A DNA stretch of 53,436 nucleotides from Chloroflexota bacterium. GTDB lineage: Bacteria > Chloroflexota > UBA11872. A program made the position numbers and the translations under genes. The notes under the pieces are model-generated. The model saw nothing but the letters and a program-made list of their open reading frames with translations. It did not search any database and was not told the DNA's origin. Shown here one piece after another: positions 1 to 7,905 of the stretch. The stretch lies in contig JAPPKM010000019.1 of assembly GCA_028874315.1 (NCBI GenBank), positions 1-53,436 on the forward strand, given 5' to 3'. Each line of letters opens with the position of its first letter. Position 1 is the stretch's first letter.

Positions 1-2
1 AC

Positions 3-107
3 GTCGCCGGCATCACCATCCAAACCAACATCCGCACCGCCGCCCACTGCGCCGCTGAAGTCCACCGCGTCCTCCACAACCACCCACCCCACTGGCGCAT
101 CAACTAA
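3..107 (+). CDS. D-2-hydroxyacid dehydrogenase, C-terminal fragment (5' cut by window edge)
   Basis: The open frame enters from the left edge and ends at TAA, giving 34 residues. The tail has the pattern of NAD-dependent D-isomer-specific 2-hydroxyacid dehydrogenases (phosphoglycerate dehydrogenase/glyoxylate reductase family): a hydrophobic VAGIT stretch where the family has its 'TPHxAG' segment, a helix with AAxxxAAEVxRVL, and an ending PPHWRIN like the family's 'G..P.W.VN'. The catalytic domain lies outside the window, so substrate cannot be judged. A glyoxylate or 2-hydroxyacid role would fit the glcE-glcF type genes a few kb away, but that is inference. Confidence 0.6.
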   Translation, partial: VAGITIQTNIRTAAHCAAEVHRVLHNHPPHWRIN

Positions 108-142
108 CCCCCGTTCGCGGTGGGCCGGCCTTGGCCTAACCA

Positions 143-171
143 TTGACACCCAACACAGGTGCTCGCTCCAT
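143..171 (+). promoter_or_regulatory. possible promoter -35 (TTGACA)
   Basis: A perfect TTGACA lies at 143-148 in the 103-base gap before the beta-repeat protein. Seventeen bases further on is CTCCAT, a poor -10, so only the -35 is convincing. Confidence 0.25.
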
Positions 172-210
172 AGCTATCCTTACCAGGCATCTTCGGCCCG
201 GAGCCTACTC

Positions 211-759
211 ATGACCGGCGACGTCTTTTATCAGGAAATCAAGTCCGTCGGATCACCCCGCGGCTCCATCGTTCCCCCGGGTGCCACCACCGAAGAAGTC
301 AACGGCCAGACCGTCCTCCGCATCCCCGCCGCCACCACGCGCGTCGACACACCCATCATCTTTCCGGGCTTCCGCATCATTGTTGAAGGCGACCAGCTCC
401 ACGTTTCCGGCGACACCATCGTCGACGCCGCCATCTACGGCGAAACCCTTGAAGCCCAGGGCGCGACAGTTTCGTCCGACAAAGAAATCGAAGTCGTCGG
501 CCTCATGCAGGCCGTCAGCGTCAGCGGCAAGACCGTACGCGCCGACCGCATCGAAGCTGGCCGCGTCCAGGCCGTCCTCAACATCCGCGCCACCGGCGCC
601 GTCATTGCCAGGTCCGTCGTCGTTACGGACGGCGGCCTCCGCGCCCCCCTCCTTGTCACCGAGTCCCTCGACGGCGAAAATCTCGCCGACGCCTCCAGGT
701 CGTGGGATGACGGCATCGCCGCTGGCGACGTCCCCGACTGGTTGCAGAGCCGCGACTGA
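211..759 (+). CDS. hypothetical beta-repeat protein (bactofilin-like pattern)
   Basis: 182 aa, no signal peptide or membrane segment. From about residue 50 the sequence alternates short beta strands with Gly/Ala turns at fairly regular spacing (IIVEGDQLHVSGDTIVDAAI, later VVGLMQAVSVSGKTVRADRI and similar), as in a right-handed beta-helix such as a polymer-forming bactofilin. No bactofilin signature was firmly recognised, so the fold is inferred from periodicity only. The TGA stop overlaps the proposed CTG start of the downstream methyltransferase, which suggests co-translation. Start is ATG. It could equally be an uncharacterised soluble protein. An antisense open frame here is a codon-bias shadow. 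Confidence 0.6.
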   Translation: MTGDVFYQEIKSVGSPRGSIVPPGATTEEVNGQTVLRIPAATTRVDTPIIFPGFRIIVEGDQLHVSGDTIVDAAIYGETLEAQGATVSSDKEIEVVGLMQAVSVSGKTVRADRIEAGRVQAVLNIRATGAVIARSVVVTDGGLRAPLLVTESLDGENLADASRSWDDGIAAGDVPDWLQSRD

Positions 760-1550
760 GCGCAGCACACCCGTCGGAGGACCGGCTTCCGCCGTATAGC
801 GCATTCGCGGAAATCTACGACGCTTGGCAACGCCTCTACGGCCTCCAATACGCCATCCTCGTCGCCCCCCGCGTCAACCAGCGTGTCGCCGCCCACGTCG
901 GCCGTCCGCGGCGTCTCATCGACCTCGCCTGCGGCACCGGAATCCACTCAATCCTCCAGGCCCACGGTGGAACACAGGTCGTCGGCATCGACCTCTCCGC
1001 CGCCATGCTCCACCAGGCCCAAATCCGCGCCGCCGGCCGGCCCATCACCTTCGTTGAAGCCGACATGCGCACCTTCGACACCTATAAGCCCGTCGACGCC
1101 GTCACCTGCCTCTACGCCAGCCTCAATCACCTGCTCGACGCGTCCGATCTCTCCCTCACCTTCACCCGCGTCGCCGCCCATCTCCGCCCGGGCGGCGTCT
1201 TCGTCTTCGATCTCAATTCAAGACACGCGTTCGAAACCCTCTGGCGCAATCCGGTTACCGAAGTCGGGCCCAACTTCACCCTCCACCGCCGTTTCGACGC
1301 CGACGGCCCTCAAACCACCATGCACCTAACCATCGAACGCCCGGACCATCCACCCGCCCACGACACGCTGATCGCCCGCTCATACCAGGAAACACAGATC
1401 CGAGCCGCCCTAACCGGCGCCAATTTCATCCTCCACGACCTCACCCACTTCAATCCCTTCCCTGCCGTTCCCGGCACAAACCTCAAACAGCTCTGGACGG
1501 CTACCCTTGACACCGCAAGCTATCCGGCGCACGGGTCGACGACTCCCTGA
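756..1550 (+). CDS. class I SAM-dependent methyltransferase (probable CTG start)
   Basis: The frame opens well upstream of the first ATG (1005) and already encodes the SAM-binding motif I DLACGTGIHS, motif II VVGIDLSAAML, then EADMRTF and LRPGGVFVFDLN. Starting at ATG 1005 would delete motif I, so the real start is upstream. After the last in-frame stop (about 707) there is no ATG, GTG or TTG before the conserved region. The only near-cognate codons there are CTGs, and CTG 756 overlaps the previous gene's stop as CTGA, the usual geometry of a coupled ATGA start. That gives about 264 aa, normal for this family. The substrate is unknown. Methyltransferase assignment is strong; the exact start is inferred. 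Confidence 0.8.
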   Translation: MSAAHPSEDRLPPYSAFAEIYDAWQRLYGLQYAILVAPRVNQRVAAHVGRPRRLIDLACGTGIHSILQAHGGTQVVGIDLSAAMLHQAQIRAAGRPITFVEADMRTFDTYKPVDAVTCLYASLNHLLDASDLSLTFTRVAAHLRPGGVFVFDLNSRHAFETLWRNPVTEVGPNFTLHRRFDADGPQTTMHLTIERPDHPPAHDTLIARSYQETQIRAALTGANFILHDLTHFNPFPAVPGTNLKQLWTATLDTASYPAHGSTTP

Positions 1551-1643
1551 ACCCTGTGGGGCCGCTCACGCGCGTGAGGGCGTACGAATCGCGAGCCGCC
1601 TACAATCCACGCATCTTCGGTCAGGCGTCAGAGAAGGTGACCT

Positions 1644-2096
1644 GTGTCGCACGAAGCTCGTTTGGGCGAACTTGGCATCACGCTGCCTGAGGCGCCAACG
1701 CCGATGGCGGCATACGTCCCGGCATTGCGCACGGGCGACTTGCTTTGGATTGCGGGTCAGCCGCCCGGTGGTGACTGGCGGGGACGGGTCGGCGAGGAGT
1801 ACGACGTCGAGACTGGAGCACGCGCGGCGCGCGACTCCGGGCTCAATATCCTGGCGCAAGTCCGGAAGGCCGTCGGAAGCCTGGACGAGGTCGAACGTGT
1901 CATCAAGGTCGTCGGCTTCGTCAATGCGGCGCCGTCGGAGTCTGGCGTGCACCTGGTCGTAAACGGCTGCTCGGAGCTGATGCAGGATGTGTTTGGCGAG
2001 GCCGGTCGGCACACCCGCTCGGCCGTAGGCTGCAGCACGTTGCCGATGGACATTCCGTGCGAGATTGAGGCGGTCTTCCAGCTCCGGGCGTCTTAA
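1644..2096 (+). CDS. RidA/YjgF/YER057c/UK114 family protein
   Basis: 150 aa, the longer form of the family (YjgH/YoaB-like). Members are small trimeric enzymes; RidA itself hydrolyses reactive enamine/imine intermediates made by PLP enzymes. Visible family features are LLWIAGQPP near residue 35, an ARDSGLNILAQVRKAVGSLDEVERVIKVVGFV block, and a C-terminal SAVGCSTLPMDIPCEIEAVFQL block. The ending PCEIEAV matches the family's 'vEIEaia'; the usual catalytic Arg of 'aRsavgv..LP' is present as TRSAVG. Start is GTG 1644 with a purine-rich AGAAGG about 7 bases upstream. Which subgroup, and so which activity, is not decidable from sequence alone. Confidence 0.88.
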   Translation: MSHEARLGELGITLPEAPTPMAAYVPALRTGDLLWIAGQPPGGDWRGRVGEEYDVETGARAARDSGLNILAQVRKAVGSLDEVERVIKVVGFVNAAPSESGVHLVVNGCSELMQDVFGEAGRHTRSAVGCSTLPMDIPCEIEAVFQLRAS

Positions 2097-2317
2097 ACCA
2101 CCTGGCTTCACGTCGAATCGCGCTCGTTGGCGGTTCCTGCACGTACGGACAGTCCGCGGGATCCGAATACCTGGCGAGTAGTCAGCGTGGGAGTTCTGGG
2201 CCGATGCGCGTCCGAGGGGTCGCAAGCGGGGAATCCCACCAGCTGGCGGCCGGATGTCCAGGCGATCACGAAGGACGGTCGGCTCAGCTCGGTGTCGAAG
2301 GACCCGGCGACGCGCGG

Positions 2318-3187
2318 CTAAATGTTCAGCGGCGCCGGCGGCCTTGGAAGCGGGGCCTGCTCCGGATCCCGGTCCTCGCTGAACAGCCCGATCTCGGCCG
2401 CCGAGGCGTAGTCCGCCGCCCCAAACGTCGAGTAGATCCTCACCACCGCGTATCGAATCGGTACCGGCGTATCGACGTCGAACACGAGCTTCAGGTCTGG
2501 ATCGGCCGCCGTAAACCGACCGATGCTCACCAGCGCGTCGGGATGCGTTCGCGGATCCTCAAGCGAGGCCAGCACTTCGAACTCCCGGATGTAACTCGCC
2601 GGCGGTTCTTGCGGGTGGTTCCAGATAATCACCTTGCGAACCGGCGTACGAAACCGCACCTGGTAGATCGCGGTCAACGGAAAGTCGGGACCAGCCGACC
2701 GCCAGGCGTTGAACTGCGGATCGAAAAGGCCGTCCTGAAGCCTGTTGGGGCCGTGATCGCCTTCGGCCGTGGAGGTGATCGACAGCAACTCTCCGCCGTT
2801 GACCAGTTCCAGCAGATCGAACCCCTCGCCGTCGAGATTGGACCCCTGTTGCAGGCCAACCTGAATTCGGCGAACCAGTTCCGGTTCGATGCCCTCTTCC
2901 TGGGTTGTTCGTAGCGCCAGCACGGCCGGAATCACACCAGCCGCCAGCAGGAAGCCGAATATCACAAACGAGGTCAAGGTTCGGCTGGAGGTCAACGCGC
3001 GCCAGATGTTGCGCGGCGTCGGCCGGCGGCCCGCCGCGATATCCGCCGCCCGCGTTTCCTGCTCGGCCCGCACCTCAGCCTCGTGCTCGTCGTGCCAGCG
3101 CGACCGTTGAGCGTCCACCGCCGCCTGACGCCGCGCCCATGCGCCCCGGCTGGCGCCGCGCTCGACGGAACGTTGACCCGATGTCAT
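2318..3187 (-). CDS. hypothetical membrane-anchored protein with discoidin-like C-terminal region
   Basis: 289 aa. Residues 1-60 are charged and Arg/Glu/Ala-rich, and one hydrophobic segment lies at about 70-92 (TLTSFVIFGFLLAAGVIPAVLAL). The rest is an extracytoplasmic domain. It contains a beta-rich segment (LTAIYQVRFRTPVRKVIIWN, then YIREFEVLASLEDP, then YAVVRIYSTFG..YASAAEIGLF) with the rhythm of F5/8 type C/discoidin-like carbohydrate-binding folds. That resemblance is by pattern only. It faces away from RidA and lies 49 bases downstream of the glcF-type gene on the same strand. Confidence 0.65.
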   Translation of the reverse strand: MTSGQRSVERGASRGAWARRQAAVDAQRSRWHDEHEAEVRAEQETRAADIAAGRRPTPRNIWRALTSSRTLTSFVIFGFLLAAGVIPAVLALRTTQEEGIEPELVRRIQVGLQQGSNLDGEGFDLLELVNGGELLSITSTAEGDHGPNRLQDGLFDPQFNAWRSAGPDFPLTAIYQVRFRTPVRKVIIWNHPQEPPASYIREFEVLASLEDPRTHPDALVSIGRFTAADPDLKLVFDVDTPVPIRYAVVRIYSTFGAADYASAAEIGLFSEDRDPEQAPLPRPPAPLNI

Positions 3188-3236
3188 TGCGGTTTCCCGT
3201 CCGGTATCCGGGTCCAGGCAGTTCGCTCAGGGCGCT

Positions 3237-4541
3237 TCATGCGGCGTAGGCCTTATCCAGGAACTCGGCCACGTGCATCACCGTCAGGTCCAACCCGCGC
3301 CTGCGAGCCCCTGACTGGATGTGCAAGAGGCAACCCGGATTGGCGGATACGATCACCTTCGCCCCCGTGGCCTCGATCGCGTCGAGCCGCTGCTCAAGGA
3401 TCGCCAGCGAGATTTCTGTGTCAGTCACGCTGTACAGCCCGGCCGCGCCGCAACAGACCGTGGGATTCTCCATCTCCACCAGCTCGACCCCCGGCACCGC
3501 GGCGAGCAAGTCGCGCGGCTGCTGCGAGACGCCCTGGGCATGCACCAGGTGGCAGGCGTCCTGGTAGACGACACGTGCGTTGACGGTCCCGGTCGGGGCC
3601 CTCGCGCCAATCTCCGCCAGAAACTCCGACAAATCCCGCACGCGCTCGCTAAAGGCGTGGGCACGGGCGGCATAGCGTGGATCGTCCTCCAGTAACTCGC
3701 CGTATTCCTTCAGCATGGAGCCACAGCCGGCCGAGTTGATGACGATGGCCTCGTAATCGGCCGAATCAAACGCGTCGATGTTGCGCCGCGCCAGTTCCCG
3801 AGCGGTTGCGCGGTCGCCACCGTGCACGTGCAGCGCTCCACAGCAGCTCTGGTGCTCGGGGATATGCACGTCACAGCCGTTGTGGGCCAGCACCCGCAGC
3901 GAGGCGCGATGGGCTTCGGCAAACGAAACGCTCATAATGCAGCCGGTGATAAAGGCGACCGAGCGACGGCGCTCTCCGCGGGCCGGCACGAATCGCAAGT
4001 CCGACGCTTGCAGGAACCGATCGGAAACCGGGGGCGAGAGCGCCTCCACCGCGGCCAGCGGCGGCGCAATCCAGCGCAGGACGCCCAGCTTCCGCACCAG
4101 CCCCTGGAACCCGCTGCGCTGATAGAGCCAGAGCCCGCGCGCGGCCAGCCGCAGCAGCTTCGGCCGCGGGAACACGACCCGCAGCACGGTCTGCGCGATG
4201 CGACGCCGCCTCGGCAGCAGCTTGGCCTGCACGGTCTGCGCCCGGACCGACTCGATCAGGGCGCCGTACTTCACGCCGGACGGACAGGCCGTCTCACACC
4301 CCCGGCAGTCCAGGCACTGAAAGGTATGTCGAAGGAAGGCTGGGCTGTCCAACGCCATCCGCCCGTCCTGCACCGCGTCAATGAGTTGGATGCGCCCACG
4401 CGGCGAGTCCATTTCAACTCGCAGCACGCGATAGGTCGGGCACTCGTTCAGGCACAGCCCGCAGTGCACACAGGTGGACAGAATGGACGCCTCCGGCGCG
4501 TCCACCTCCGAAAATCCCAACCGTGCGGGTTCCACCGTCAT
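3237..4541 (-). CDS. glcF: glycolate oxidase iron-sulfur subunit-like (GlcF family)
   Basis: 434 aa. Two [4Fe-4S] ferredoxin motifs lie near the N-terminus: CVHCGLCLNECPTY (about 24-37) and CLDCRGCETACPSG (about 76-89). Two CCG-type domains follow, each with a cysteine-rich heterodisulfide-reductase-like motif: SCCGALHVHGG and VCCGAAGLYS, with NPGCLLHIQSG near the end. This is the layout of GlcF, the electron-transfer subunit of glycolate oxidase, which accepts electrons from the FAD subunits. It starts two bases after the FAD subunit ends, so the two form an operon. No separate glcD is visible, so a lactate or other 2-hydroxyacid dehydrogenase complex is also possible. Confidence 0.88.
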   Translation of the reverse strand: MTVEPARLGFSEVDAPEASILSTCVHCGLCLNECPTYRVLRVEMDSPRGRIQLIDAVQDGRMALDSPAFLRHTFQCLDCRGCETACPSGVKYGALIESVRAQTVQAKLLPRRRRIAQTVLRVVFPRPKLLRLAARGLWLYQRSGFQGLVRKLGVLRWIAPPLAAVEALSPPVSDRFLQASDLRFVPARGERRRSVAFITGCIMSVSFAEAHRASLRVLAHNGCDVHIPEHQSCCGALHVHGGDRATARELARRNIDAFDSADYEAIVINSAGCGSMLKEYGELLEDDPRYAARAHAFSERVRDLSEFLAEIGARAPTGTVNARVVYQDACHLVHAQGVSQQPRDLLAAVPGVELVEMENPTVCCGAAGLYSVTDTEISLAILEQRLDAIEATGAKVIVSANPGCLLHIQSGARRRGLDLTVMHVAEFLDKAYAA

Positions 4542-4543
4542 CC

Positions 4544-5893
4544 TCAGGTCACCACAAAGCGTCCGCGATTGATTATCCGACCTGGATCGAAGGCCGAACG
4601 CAGCGCGTCCATCGCCTGCACGTCGGGCGCGTCGGCGGCGACACCCCAGACCCCGGCGGCCTGTTTCACCGCCACCGGTGCGGACTCAATCACCAGCGCG
4701 CCGCCCAACCGCTCCGCCGAAGCGCGCAGACGTTGCACGAACGTCGTCAGAACGTCCGCCGCGTCAGTGCCGCTGGCCCGAACGCGCAACACGCCGTTCA
4801 GGGCCCGCGCGCTGGCGACGGTTCGGAGACCCAGGTCCCCGCCAATTTCGGCCGCGCTGCCCAGCAGCGACGGCGTCTGGCTGGAAAGCGCGCTCAGGCG
4901 GCAGGTCGTCTGGCTGCCCGGGTCGTCGGGCGGACGCGCCAGCGCGTCGGCATCAGACCAAAAGCGCTCCTGGGCCTGTCCATCCAGCGTCACGCCCACG
5001 CCATCGGCGTGCTGGGCGACGGACTGAGTCGCCATCGCCAGCTGTGCGCCAACGCCACCCTCGGTCCCAGCCACGCGTATCGCCAGCAGCCAGGCGGCTC
5101 GACCACCGACGTCGAGGTCCGGCGTCAACCTGCGTTGCACGAGGTCGATCCCGCTGGACGCCAACGGGCTGTCGATCACGGCCCCGATGGCCGATCCGGC
5201 CGCTGCGGGGTTGGCCAGGGGAGTCACGAGCGTGCGTTCCACCGACGGACGCGGCGTGATCTTCAGGTTAACGCGGGTAATGATCCCCAGCGTTCCCAAC
5301 GCGCCAATGTGCGCCTTGGGCAGGTCATAGCCGGTGACATTCTTGACCACCATGCCGCCCGACCTCGTGACCAGGCCGTTAACGCCGGCGACTTCGAGGC
5401 CGATCACCAGGTCCCGCGACGTCCCCGAGCCGGCGCGGCGCGGACCGGACCGGTCGGCGGCCACCAGGCCGCCGATGGTGGAGGCCGGTGCGCCCGCCGG
5501 ATCCAGCGCCAGCATCTGTCCGGCCTCGGCCAGCAGCGTTTGCACGTCCGCTAACCGAGCGCCGGCCGCCACCGCCAGGGTCAGGTCCTCGGGGCGGTAT
5601 TCGATCACCTCGTCGAGACCGCTCAGGTCCAGGAGCAAGTCCACGCGCCCGGGGGGCGCGCCGATACCCAGGTGCGTCCCGCCGCCGCGTGGGACCACGA
5701 CGGCCCCCAGGCGCTGACAGACCGCCAGCGTCGCCGCCACGGCGTCCGGTGCGTCGAGCCGCGCGCGCAGCGCTGGCCGGACCCCGTCGACAACGTCACG
5801 CTCAGGATCGGTGCGACCTAGGGCGTCTGGCGGCAATTCAGCCGCAAGGGCGTGCTGAAGTTCAACCGGATCCGGCGCGTGATTCGGTGCCAT
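4544..5893 (-). CDS. glcE: FAD-binding 2-hydroxyacid oxidase subunit (GlcE/GlcD-like)
   Basis: 449 aa of the FAD-linked oxidase (PCMH-type) family. The N-terminal half has the FAD-binding signature VVVPRGGGTHLGIG (about residues 65-78), an LDPAGAPASTIGGLVA segment (about 130-145) and SGGMVVKNVTGYDLPKAHIGALGTLGII (about 178-205). The C-terminus ends in AFDPGRIINRGRFVV, typical of this family. GlcE is usually about 350 aa and GlcD about 500, so this is intermediate; the MVVKNVTGYDL wording is closest to GlcE. It is likely the catalytic or FAD partner of the adjacent iron-sulfur subunit for glycolate or a related 2-hydroxyacid. It is divergent from panC across a gap of about 50 bp. Confidence 0.82.
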   Translation of the reverse strand: MAPNHAPDPVELQHALAAELPPDALGRTDPERDVVDGVRPALRARLDAPDAVAATLAVCQRLGAVVVPRGGGTHLGIGAPPGRVDLLLDLSGLDEVIEYRPEDLTLAVAAGARLADVQTLLAEAGQMLALDPAGAPASTIGGLVAADRSGPRRAGSGTSRDLVIGLEVAGVNGLVTRSGGMVVKNVTGYDLPKAHIGALGTLGIITRVNLKITPRPSVERTLVTPLANPAAAGSAIGAVIDSPLASSGIDLVQRRLTPDLDVGGRAAWLLAIRVAGTEGGVGAQLAMATQSVAQHADGVGVTLDGQAQERFWSDADALARPPDDPGSQTTCRLSALSSQTPSLLGSAAEIGGDLGLRTVASARALNGVLRVRASGTDAADVLTTFVQRLRASAERLGGALVIESAPVAVKQAAGVWGVAADAPDVQAMDALRSAFDPGRIINRGRFVVT

Positions 5894-5946
5894 GATGTGC
5901 AGTATCGGGGGCGCGTCAGGACGCGCTCAATCGGTTGCCACGTTCA

Positions 5947-6807
5947 ATGATCGTAGCCAGAACCAGAGCAAGTCTGCGGGACGCGCGGGCACGACTGCCC
6001 GGAACGGTGGGTGTGGTCCCCACCATGGGCGCGCTCCACGAGGGCCACCGGGCGCTGTTGCGGACGGCCCGCCGGCGCGAGCGTTCGGTGGTGGCCACGC
6101 TCTTCGTCAACCGAACGCAGTTCAACGATCCAGCGGACTATGCCGCGTACCCCCGGGACGAAGGGGAGGATCTGGCGGCGTTCGAGGCCTGCGGCGTGGA
6201 CCTGGTATTTGCGCCACCGGTGTCGGAGATGTATCCCAATGGCTTCGGCACCCGGATCGATCCTGGACCCATCGCGGCCGAACTGGAAGGCGCCCGCCGT
6301 CCCGGTCACTTCGCGGGCGTCGCCACCGTCGTGGCCAAGCTCTTCAACCTCACCAGGCCGACCCGCGCCTACTTCGGGCAAAAGGACTGGCAACAGACCC
6401 GCGTCATCGCCCGCATGGTGGAGGATCTGAATCTGCCGATCGACCCGGTGATCGTACCCACGGTCAGGAACCCCGACGGCCTGGCGCTGAGCAGCCGCAA
6501 TGTTCGGCTCACACCCGATCAGCGACAGGCCGCCACGGCGCTTTGGCGAGGATTGGCATCCGCGCGTGATGCGTGGGACGACGACGAGCGATCGCCAGCG
6601 GCCCTCGCGGAACTCGTGAGAACGACAATCCGAGCCGAGCCGTTGGCAAAGCTCGAATATGCCGAAGTCCGTCACGCCCTGACACTGGAACCGGTCGGCA
6701 GGGCGCGCCCACCCTTGGTTATCGCCGTAGCGGCCGACATCGGTGGGATTGGATTGATCGACAACGTCGTGCTCGGAGACGGACTCGTGGACGACGGTGG
6801 GGCGTAA
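5947..6807 (+). CDS. panC: pantothenate synthetase
   Basis: About 286 aa, the normal length. It condenses pantoate and beta-alanine with ATP, the last step of pantothenate (vitamin B5) synthesis in the cytosol. Visible motifs are VVPTMGALHEGH (the HIGH-like ATP site), VATLFVNRTQFN, YPRDEGEDLAAFEACGVDLVFAP, EGARRPGHFAGVATVVAKLFN, YFGQKDWQQ and the KMSKS-like SSRNVRLTPDQR. The ATG at 5947 gives the family's usual N-terminus MIVARTRASL. An in-frame TTG at 5935 adds four residues and cannot be excluded; neither start has a strong Shine-Dalgarno. No panB or panD is nearby. Confidence 0.95.
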   Translation: MIVARTRASLRDARARLPGTVGVVPTMGALHEGHRALLRTARRRERSVVATLFVNRTQFNDPADYAAYPRDEGEDLAAFEACGVDLVFAPPVSEMYPNGFGTRIDPGPIAAELEGARRPGHFAGVATVVAKLFNLTRPTRAYFGQKDWQQTRVIARMVEDLNLPIDPVIVPTVRNPDGLALSSRNVRLTPDQRQAATALWRGLASARDAWDDDERSPAALAELVRTTIRAEPLAKLEYAEVRHALTLEPVGRARPPLVIAVAADIGGIGLIDNVVLGDGLVDDGGA

Positions 6808-6812
6808 GCCCG

Positions 6813-6845
6813 CCGTCTAGCCGCCGACCATCAAACGCTAGACGG
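6813..6845. terminator. hairpin between convergent panC and thrC
   Basis: CCGTCTAG (6813-6820) and CTAGACGG (6838-6845) form a perfect 8-bp stem around a 17-base loop, extendable by a G.T and a C-G pair. The stem includes the thrC stop codon. There is no T tract, so this is a possible bidirectional terminator or mRNA 3' end stabiliser rather than a classical intrinsic terminator. Confidence 0.45.
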
Positions 6846-7905
6846 TGCTCCAGCCGAGAGCCTCGGCGACCGCGTTGATGCTGGCCTCGACTTCGGCAGG
6901 TTTCGGCGCATAGCGCACTGCGGCGCCGGGATCCTTTAGACCTGTGCCTGTAAGGACGCACACGACACGGTCGCCGATGACCTCACCACCCCTGGCACGG
7001 TACAGCAGCCCCGCCACGGACGCGGCCGACGCCAGTTCCACAAAAATGCCCTCTTCCGCCGCCAGCAACTGGTAGGCCTCCACGATTGCGTCGTCGCCAA
7101 CCGCTTCGATCGTCCCGTCCGACTCGTCGCGTGCTTGCACCGCGGGCTCCCAGTTGGCTGGATTGCCGATCCGAATGGCCGAGGCCACCGTGTCTGGGCT
7201 CTCCACGGGCTCGCCGCCCACAATTGGCGCCGCACCCGCGGCCTGGTAGCCGCGCATTACGGGTAGCTGCCTGGCTCGGCCCGCCCTTTGATAGGCGCAG
7301 AACCCCATCCAGTACGCCGTGATATTGCCCGCGTTCCCGACCGGGATGTACAGCTCATCCGGTGCGTCGCCGAGCGTATCCACAACTTCGAATGCGGCCG
7401 TCTGCTGGCCTTCCAGGCGATAGGGGTTGACCGAGTTGACCAGCGCCACGCCCGGACGCGACGCCAGTTCGCGGACCACGGCCAGGCCGTCGTCAAACGA
7501 TCCCTGGATCGGAATCACGCGCGCGCCGTAGATCAGCGCCTGCGCCACCTTCCCCAGCGCCACGCCGCGGGCCGGAATGATCACGCCGGTGGATGTCCCC
7601 GACCGCGCGCCGAATGCCGCCGCCGAGGCCGCGGTGTTCCCGGTAGAGGCGCAGATGAAGGAGTGCGCGCCCTCTTCGATGGCCTTGGCCGCCGCCACCG
7701 CCAGCCCGCGATCCTTGAACGAGCCGGTGGGATTGCAGCCCTCCAGCTTCAGCCAGACCTCAGATGCACCCAGACGTCGCTCAAGCGACGCGGCGCGAAT
7801 CAGCGGCGTGTCGCCTTCACCGATGGTCAGGTTCGGCGTGGCCTCGCCTACGGGCAGGAACTCGCGATAACGCTCGATTACCCCCGGACGCGGGGAGGCG
7901 TTCAT
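6838..7905 (-). CDS. thrC: threonine synthase
   Basis: 355 aa PLP enzyme converting O-phosphohomoserine to threonine. Key features are GDTPLIRA, the PLP-lysine motif NPTGSFKDRG, ASTGNTAASAAAFGARSG (phosphate/substrate loop), NSVNPYRLEGQQTAAFE, the glycine loop PVGNAGNITAYWMGF, and a C-terminal LTGTGLKDP. The open frame runs further upstream, but that part is a shadow of hom. The ATG at 7905 overlaps the hom stop as ATGA, so the two are translationally coupled. The length fits the short class-II-like threonine synthases. It completes the homoserine-to-threonine branch except for thrB, which is not in the window. Confidence 0.95.
   Translation of the reverse strand: MNASPRPGVIERYREFLPVGEATPNLTIGEGDTPLIRAASLERRLGASEVWLKLEGCNPTGSFKDRGLAVAAAKAIEEGAHSFICASTGNTAASAAAFGARSGTSTGVIIPARGVALGKVAQALIYGARVIPIQGSFDDGLAVVRELASRPGVALVNSVNPYRLEGQQTAAFEVVDTLGDAPDELYIPVGNAGNITAYWMGFCAYQRAGRARQLPVMRGYQAAGAAPIVGGEPVESPDTVASAIRIGNPANWEPAVQARDESDGTIEAVGDDAIVEAYQLLAAEEGIFVELASAASVAGLLYRARGGEVIGDRVVCVLTGTGLKDPGAAVRYAPKPAEVEASINAVAEALGWSTV

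Noticed and set aside
253..804. 183-aa antisense frame opposite the beta-repeat protein
   Set aside because: Gly/Asp/Ala-rich composition caused by codon bias; the sense frame has better start and coupling.
3822..5554. Long plus-strand frames over the glcE/glcF-type genes
   Set aside because: Antisense shadows of well-supported genes; Gln/His/Arg-rich with no domain.
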